From Paenibacillus sp. FSL H8-0537 (GTDB taxonomy: Bacteria > Bacillota > Bacilli > Paenibacillales > Paenibacillaceae): DNA of 64,000 nucleotides. The stretch spans positions 3,214,001-3,278,000 of the forward strand of contig NZ_CP150290.1 in assembly GCF_038051995.1 (NCBI RefSeq). Direction: 5' to 3'. The notes under the pieces are model-generated. The model worked only from the letters and a program-made list of their open reading frames with translations, was not told where the DNA came from and searched no databases. The translations under genes were made by a program, and so were the position numbers. This document shows positions 27,801 to 36,800 of the stretch, in pieces. How positions within the stretch are numbered: position 1 is the first letter of the stretch; every line of letters starts with the position of its first letter.

Positions 27801-30800
27801 GAGCTGCAAGGCAGCATTTCGCTAGCGAGCGGCCCGCTCATGAGGCTGGGCTTGTTCCAATGCGGCGATGGGGATCATTTGCTCCTCGTCATTCATCACT
27901 GGGTCGTGGACGGGGTATCTTGGCGAATTCTGTTTGAAGATTTTGCCACTGCATACGAGCAAGCGGTACAAGGGAAAGACATCCGGCTGCCGCAGAAAAC
28001 GGACGCATTCCAGACGTGGGCGCAGCAATGGAGCGCTTATGCAGGAAGTCCGGCGATGGAGGCGCAGCGTGCGTACTGGAAACGGATCGTAGAGCTGGCG
28101 GCGATTCCGCCGCTGCCTAAGGATTACGACTCAGAAGCCTCAACGCTGGCATTTAGCCAAACGCTGGCCGTGGAGTGGTCGCAAGTCCAGACGCAGCAAC
28201 TGCTGAAAGAAGCGCACCGAGCCTACGGAACGGAGATTAATGACTTGCTGCTGACCGCGCTGGCGATGGCGGTTCAGTCGTGGAGCGGTATGGAGCGTGT
28301 GGGGATCATGCTGGAAGGACATGGAAGAGAAACGATCCTCCCGGATGTGGATGTCAGCCGGACAGTCGGCTGGTTCACGAGCGCGTACCCGGTAGTGCTG
28401 GAGATGAAGCCAGAGATGACCTTGTCGCAGCAGATCAAGCGAGTGAAGGAAACGCTGCGAGCGATCCCAGACAAAGGGGTCGGCTACGGCCTCCTGCGGT
28501 ATGGGTCCGAACAGGTGGAAGGAGAGGACTGGTCGTGTGACCCAGACATTTCCTTCAATTACTTGGGCCAGTTTGATCAGGATTTGGAGCGCAGTGCGCT
28601 TCAGCTGTCCCCACTATCCTCGGGAGAGGCGATCAGTAGTAGAAGGCAACGAGCCGCGGTGCTGGAATGCAACGGGATGATCGCGGGGGGAACGCTGCGC
28701 CTGACCATGAGCTACAGCGCGGCGGAGTACCGTCCAGCGACGATGGAGCAGTTCGCGGAGCGGTTGAAGCAGAGCTTGGAGGCGGTGATCGCGCATTGTG
28801 TGGCTCAGGAGCGGACGGAACTGACGCCAAGCGATGTGGGGCTGCCGGACATGACGCAGGAAGAGCTGGATGCGTTGGTGCAGCGAAGCGCAGTCATCGG
28901 GGAGATGGAGGAGGTGTATGCGCTGACGCCGATGCAGCAGGGCATGTTGTTCCACAGCCGCCTGGAGCCGCAAGCGGGCGCTTATGTGAACCAGATGCAG
29001 CTGACGCTGCAAGGGGAGTTGGATGTGGCCGCGTTTGAACGAAGCTGGCAAACGATCGTTCAGCGGCATGCGGTGCTGCGGACGAGCATCGATAGCGGGT
29101 GGAGAAAAGAGCCGCTGCAAGTTGTGTACCGCCACCGGCCGTTTCAGCTCGCGTATGCCGATCTGTCGCTGAAACCCGCCACGGAGCAGGAAGCTGGCGT
29201 GGCGCAGTGGCGGACGGCGGACCGGCGGCAAGGCTTTGCTGTGGAAGCGGAGAGCCTGATGCGGGTGGCGTTGTTCCGCACAGGGGAGCATACGCATGAG
29301 CTGGTTTGGAGCTTCCATCATATTGTGATGGACGGCTGGTGCTTGCCGCTGGTGATGGAGGAAGTGCTGCGCACCTACAGCACCTACAGCATCTCGGGTA
29401 GCGAAGAGGCGCAGCAGGAGCAGGAGCAGCCAAAAGGTCAGGCGTACAGCGAGTATATTCGCTGGCTGTCGGAGCAGGACGAGGCGTCGGCGCGGCGCTA
29501 CTGGAAGGAACGACTGGCGGGCTGCGAAGCACAGGCGGTGTTCCCGAAACGGCAGCGCCAGACGTCAGGCTATGAAGCGAGGCGTGTGAGCGGAGTCGTG
29601 CCACGGGAGCAAAGCGAGCGAATCGCGGCGGCGGCCAAAGCGCATGGCGTAACGATGAATACACTGCTGCAAACAGCATGGGGATTGTTATTGCACCGCT
29701 ACAGCGGCAGCCGGGATGTGGTGTTTGGCGGGGTGGTATCGGGTCGACCTGCCGACCTGCCGGGCGTGGAAAGCATGATCGGACTGTTCATCAACACGCT
29801 GCCCGTCCGGGTCGTGTGCGAGGGTCAGGAGACGGCGGCGGATGTGCTGCGGCGGATGCAGGCGGACGCGCTGGCTGCACAAGCCTATGGCTACTATCCG
29901 CTACATGAGATCCAGGCGCATGGCACTGGAACGAGAGAGCTGTTTGACCATATTCTAGTGTTCGAGAATTATCCGATGCCGACGAGCTCGGAAGCCTCCC
30001 TGGATGCGAGCGGACTGGTGATTACTGACGTGCAGGCGGACGAACAAACGAATTATGACCTGAATGTGATGATTCAGCCTGGAGAAGAGCTAGTCGTGCA
30101 TTTCGACTATAACGGACAGGTGTACGAACAAGGGGCTATGGAGCGGGTGCAAGGTCACTGGCTGCAACTGGTGGAACAAATCGTGAGCCAGCCGAACGTG
30201 CCGGTCACGCAGTTGGAACTGCTGACGGCAGGTCAGCGAGAGCAACTGCTGGTGCACTTTAACGCTACGGAGCTGGAGCTCCCTGAGAACGCGACGGTGC
30301 ACGGGCTATTCGAGCAGCAGGCTGCACGAACGCCGGGTCATCCAGCGCTGGTGAGTGGACTGGCCGTGTGGACGTACGACGAGCTGGACGGGCAAGCCAA
30401 CCGCATCGCGGGCTGGCTGCGCGCGCATGGCGTGAGCAGCGAAGACCGGGTCGGTGTGCTGCTGTCCCGTTCGCCTTGGCTGATCGCGGGTCTGCTGGGG
30501 ATTATGAAAGCCGGTGCGGCCTATGTGCCACTGGATCCGGCGCTGCCAGCTGGCCGCATCGAAGGGATGGTTCGGGATGCCGGAATTGGCATTCTCTTAA
30601 GTGAAGAAGCCCAGCGGGAAACGGTGGCGGGCTGGGTAGGAACCCCGCTGCGTCAGGTGCTGTGTCTGGAGGAGCAGGGCTCTGATGGACAGCAGAAGGC
30701 TTCAGATGGACAGCAGGAGGAGCATGCCTCAGATAGACAGCAGAAGGAGCAGGCTTCGCAGGTGAGGTTCAGCTCTGTGGAGGAACTGAAAGCTTATTCC

Positions 30801-33800
30801 TCAGCATCAACGGAGGTGGAGACCCGCGCTGAAGGCAGCGCGTATGTCATCTACACGTCGGGGACGACCGGCACGCCGAAAGGCGTGGTGGTGGAGCATC
30901 GGAACGTGGTCAACTTTATGACGGGGATGGTGGAAGCTCTGCCCTTTGCGCGATCTGCGACCATGCTCAGTGTGACGACGGTGTCCTTCGACATCTTCGT
31001 GACGGAGAGCTGGGTACCGCTGAGCTGCGGCATGCAGGTGCTGCTGGCGAGCGAAGCGGAGCAGCAGGACCCCGCGCAGCTGGCTGCGCTGCTCACGAAG
31101 CATCCGGCCCAGGTGATGCAGACGACACCTTCCCGTCTGGTGATGCTGCTGGAGGATGCGCGCAGTGCAGCTGCGCTGCGTCCTCTGCAGGCGCTGCTGA
31201 TTGGCGGGGAGCCCTTCCCAGCCACGCTGGAAAGCCAATTGCGCAGTCAAACGGAGGCGGAGCTGTACAATATGTACGGGCCGACGGAAACGACGGTCTG
31301 GTCGACGTTTGAACACCTGAGAAAAGTGGGCGAAGGAGGAAAAATGAGCATCGGCCGTCCACTGGCCAATACACAGGTGTATGTGCTGAACGAGGCGCTG
31401 CAGGTGCAGCCGATCGGAGCGGTGGGAGAGCTATGCATCGGAGGAGCCGGGGTAGCCCGAGGCTACTGGGCCCGCGAGGAACTGACGAATGAGCGGTTTG
31501 TCGGGCATCCGTTTGTGCCCGGGGAGCGGATGTACCGGACCGGCGATTTAGCCAGGTGGCTGCCGGATGGTCGACTGGAGCATATGGGCCGGATGGACCA
31601 TCAGGTGAAGATACGGGGTTACCGGATCGAGCTGGGTGAAGTGGAAGCGCATCTGCTGCAAATCGAAGGGGTAAAAGAAGCGGTGGTGACGGTGATCGCT
31701 GGAGAAAGAGAGACGGACGCAGCGGAGTTATGCGCGTATGTGACCGTGACAGGCAGCAGCGAGCTGGGAGCGAAGGAGATGCGAAGCAAGCTGGCCGAGG
31801 GACTTCCCTCGTATATGCTCCCAACGCACATCATATCTCTGCCTGAGATGCCGCTAACACCTAACGGGAAGCTGGATCGCAAGGCGCTGCCGAAGCCGGA
31901 AGTCGGGGGGCAGAGCGAAGTGGCGTATGTCGCGCCACGGACACCAGTCGAAGCGGAAGTCGCGCGGCTGTGGGAGGAAGTACTAGGACTAGAGCGCGTC
32001 GGCATTCGCGACAACTTCTTTGCGCTTGGCGGTCATTCGCTCCGGGCGATGACGCTGGTATCGCGTATGCATCAGGCCTTGGAGACGGAGGTGCCGTTAA
32101 GAGAGGTGTTTCTCTATCCGACCGTTGAAGAACTGGCAGCGGTGATTAGCGTACGGGAACAGAAGGCGTATGCGGCCATTCCCCGAGTGGAAGCCAGAGA
32201 CTACTATCCGCTGTCCTCGGCGCAAAAACGGATGTACATTTTACAGCAGCTTGAAGAAGCGGGGAAAAGCTACAATATGCCGGGGATGCTGCTGCTGGAA
32301 GGCGAGCTGAACCGAGCGCATTTTGAAGCAGCGTTCGGGCTTCTGATTGCCCGTCACGAAACGCTGCGTACCGCTTTTGAGCTGGTACAGGGCGAACCGA
32401 TGCAGCGGGTAAAGGAAGCCGTTGACTTTGAGGTTGCCTATGTAGGAGTGGCAAGCAAGGAGGAGGTCGAAGCCCGTGTGCGCGATTTCGTGCAGCCGTT
32501 TGACCTCAGCGAGGCGCCGCTGCTGCGGGTCGAATTAATCGAATGGGCGGAAGAGCGCTATGTGCTGCTGCTGGATATGCATCACATCATTTCCGATGGC
32601 GCGTCGATGGATATTTTGGTGGAGGAATTCGCCCGTCTCTATCGGGAGGAGAAGCTGCCTGAGCTGCGGATTCAGTACAAGGATTATGCGGTTTGGCAGC
32701 AGTCTGAGGCCAATAAAGAACAAATGAAGGAGCATGAAGCCTACTGGCTGAAAGCCTTGGCTGGAGAATTGCCTGTGCTGGAGCTGCCGACGGACGCAGC
32801 ACGTCCTGCGGTGAGACAGTCTGCTGGAGCCGTGTTTGACTTCGAGCTCGATTCGCATCAGAGGGATGCGTTGCACGAGCTTGCTGCTCAGCATGGATCG
32901 ACGCTGTATATGGTACTGCTCGCGGCGTATACGATTTTGCTGCATAAATACTCCGGGCAAGAAGACATTATTGTCGGTACGCCTGTTGCGGGCAGAACGC
33001 ACATCGACTTGCAAGAGCAGATTGGTATGTTCGTGGGCACGTTGGCCATCCGTAGCTATCCAGCGGGTGAGAAATCGTTATCGGCTTACTTAAATGAGGT
33101 CAAGGAAACGATGCTTAACGCCTATGAGCACCAGCAATATCCGTTTGAAGAACTGCTTGAGAATGTGCAAGTTAATCGTGATTTAAGCCGTAATGCAGTG
33201 TTTGACACGATGTTTGTCCTGCAAAATACGGAAAGCAGGCAGTTTGAACTGGATGGGCTCCAAATGAAGCCGTATGCCAGCGCACAAAGGACAGCGAAAT
33301 TTGACTTGACCTTGCAGGCAGTAGAGGGTGAGGATGGGGTTGCTTTCAGCTTGGAGTACGCAACTTCATTGTATAAGCCGGAAACTATACAGCGGATTGC
33401 GGGGCACTTTGTCCAGTTGATTGATGAGATGATCGCCCGCCCTCAGGCAAGCCTTGCGATGCTGCAAATGGTGACGAATGAGGAACGAACGCGGCTGATA
33501 GACGTGTTCAACGATACAAAGGCAGCGTATCCGCGAGAGCTGGCCATTCATCAGCTGTTTGAGGACCAAGTGGAACGAAGGCCGAATGCAACAGCCATTT
33601 TATTTGGAGAGTCGCAGTGGTCTTACGGCGAGCTAAACGATAAGGCCAATCGGTTGGCACGGACGCTGCAGAAGGCTGGACTTGAAGCGGAACAACTGGT
33701 AGCCATTGTGGCAGAGCGTTCTTTTGAGATGATTGTCGGCATATTGGCGATTCTTAAAGCTGGAGGGGCCTACGTGCCTATTGATCCGGAGTATCCGGAG

Positions 33801-36800
33801 GAGCGCATTCGCTACATGATGCAGGATGCAAATGTGCGAATTGTACTGATCCAGAGCCATTTACAAAGACCTGTGTTTACTGATGCGATGGTTGTGCTGC
33901 TTGATGCTGAGCAGGCTTATGATAAGGATGGTTCAAATCTGGCATCGGCCACAGAATCAACTCAGATGGCGTACGTCAACTATACTTCCGGCTCGACAGG
34001 GACTCCCAAAGGAGTGTGCGTCACGCATCGCGGGGTTGTTCGACTTGTGACACATGCGAGTTATGTGGATATTTGCGAAAATGACGTTTTCTTGCAGGGA
34101 TCAACTATTTCATTCGATGCCGCGACGTTTGAGATTTGGGGCAGCTTGCTGAATGGAGCGGTATTGGCGCTTCTGCCTCCTGTCACTTTGTCGCTTGAAG
34201 ATTGGTCGCAAGCGATCCGAAAGCATCAAGTTACGATTGTATGGTTCACGTCAGGATGGTTCACGGTTATGGTAGAACACAAGCTTGAAGGATTGGCAGG
34301 AATCAGACAATTGCTCGTCGGAGGCGATGTGGTATCCAGAGCGCATGTGAAGAAAGCGATGGAACGTTATCCGCACTTGCGTTTGATTAATGGGTACGGT
34401 CCGACGGAAAACACGACATTTACAAGTTGCCATACAATCCGTTTGGAAGATATGGATCGTGCCTTGATTCCAATTGGCCGTCCTATCGGAAATACGCAAG
34501 TATATGTGCTCGATCCATTAGGCATGCTGCTGCCGCTGGGCGCAATTGGAGAGTTGTATGCGGCTGGAGACGGTGTGGCACGCGGTTATTTGAATCAACC
34601 GGAATTGACGGCGGAGAGATTTGTTGATAATCCTTTTGTACCAGGGCAAAAAATGTATCGGACTGGTGATCTTGCACGTTGGTTGCCAGACGGTACGCTC
34701 GAATACGTAGGGCGTATGGACAGTCAGGTGAAAATTCGCGGGTACCGGATCGAGCTTGGGGAGATAGAAGCACAGCTTGGCCGAATGGCTTCGGTGCGCG
34801 AAGCGGTTGTGGTCGCAAAGGCCGATAGCAGCGCAGTACAGCAGCTTTGTGCGTATGTTGTAGCCAATCGGGAGCTGGCTGCTGGAGAACTAAGAAGGGA
34901 CTTAGCCGAGCAATTGCCGGGGTACATGATTCCAACGTACTTTGTGCAACTCGAACGCATGCCGCTAACGCCAAATGGCAAAATCGACCGCAAGGCGCTG
35001 CCAGCGCCTGAAGGAATCATTCCTGCTGCGGTCGAATATGCAGCGCCGCGCACGCACATCGAAGCGCATCTTTCCCGTATTTGGCAAGAAGTTCTCGGTC
35101 TTGAACGGGTAGGCGTGTACGACAACTTCTTTGAGATTGGCGGTCACTCTTTGCGGGCAACGGCAATGGTGAGCCGTCTGCATAAAGAAATGCAAATTAA
35201 CGTGCCGCTGAGACACATTTTCAGGTTCCCGACCATCGAGCTGCTTGCTCAAGCAATTGCAGACATGGAACAGCAAGCGTTCCAGACTATCCAACCTATC
35301 GAAGAAAAAGAGTATTATGCCGTCTCCTCAGCTCAGAAGAGGCTGTATATATTGCATCAGCTTGAAGGGACGGGGCTGAGCTACAATTTGCCGAGAGCAA
35401 TGCTGCTGGAAGGAACGCTGGACCGAAAGCTGTTCGAAGCCGCACTGCACAAGCTAATTGCAAGGCACGAGACGCTGCGAACGAGCTTCCATATGGAGGA
35501 AGGTGAATCGGTGCAGCGCGTGCACAATGAAGTGCGCTTTGCTGTGGAATATATCCAGGCAAGTGAAGAGGAAACAGCAGAAGTCATGCGGCGATTCGTT
35601 CGCACCTTTGATCTGGAGCAGCCGCCGCTCTTGCGCGCCGGACTCATCGAGCTTGCATCTGAGCGCCATCTGTTCGTACTCGATATGCACCATATTATCT
35701 CCGATGGTATTTCGATGGGCATTTTGGTAGAAGAGTTTGCACGCATGTATGCCGGGGAAGAACTGCCCCCATTACGCAATCAATACAAGGACTATGCGGC
35801 ATGGGAGCAGTCTCAGGAGCAGAAGAAGCGTCAGCTTCAGGAGGAAGGGTACTGGCTGGATGTGTTTAGCGGGGATATACCGGTTCTGGAAATGCCAACG
35901 GATTATGTGCGGCCTGCAGTGCAAAGCTTCCAGGGTGAAGAGTTGTCATTTATGCTTGGCGCTGAGCAGAGTGAACGTTTGCGGCGCATAGCGGCCGAAA
36001 GCGGATCTACGCTGTATATGATATTGCTGGCGATATACAAAACCTTACTGCATAAATATTCGGGGCAGGAAGATATTGTAGTCGGTACGCCAATTGCGGG
36101 CAGAACACATGGCGACTTCCAGTCGCTGGTGGGCATGTTTGTAGGCACATTGGCAATCCGCAGCTATCCGGCGCGCGAGAAAACCTTTATATCATACCTG
36201 GAAGAACTCAAGGAAGCGATGCTAGGCGCTTACGAGCATCAAGGCTACCCATTTGAGGAACTGGTGGAGAAGGTGCAAGTCAGCAGGGATATGAGCCGCA
36301 ACCCGATTTTTGATACGATGTTTGTTTTGCAAAATATGGAACAAAGAGATTTGCAAATGCAGGGCTTGCAGATTCAGCCATATGCAAATGAGCATACCGC
36401 GGCGAAGTTTGATTTAACCTTCCAGTTAGAGGAAATGGAAAATGGTATCTCGTGCAGCATCGAATATGCTTCTGGTTTATTCAAGCGAGAGTCGGTGCTC
36501 CGGATGGCGAAGCAATTCGAGAAGCTAGTTGAATCCGTTACGGCTAATCCGTATGCAAGGCTAGCGTCGTTAGAGATCCTAACAGCGGAGGAGCACACAC
36601 AGCTTGCAGCATTCAATGCGACAGCATCGGAATACCCAAGCGAAAAAACGGTCTACCATTTGTTCGAGCAGCAGGCGGAAAAAACACCTGAAGCGGTAGC
36701 CGTCGTTCATGATGAAGAGCAAGTGACGTATGGCGAGCTAAACGCCCGTTCCAATTGCTTGGCAAGGACGCTGCGAGCATCCGGCGTGCGACCGGATCAT

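Noticed and set aside
18957..32138. The NRPS direct repeats as a mobile element or CRISPR-like array
   Set aside because: The repeats are coding modules in frame with domain logic; no transposase, terminal repeats or spacers are present.
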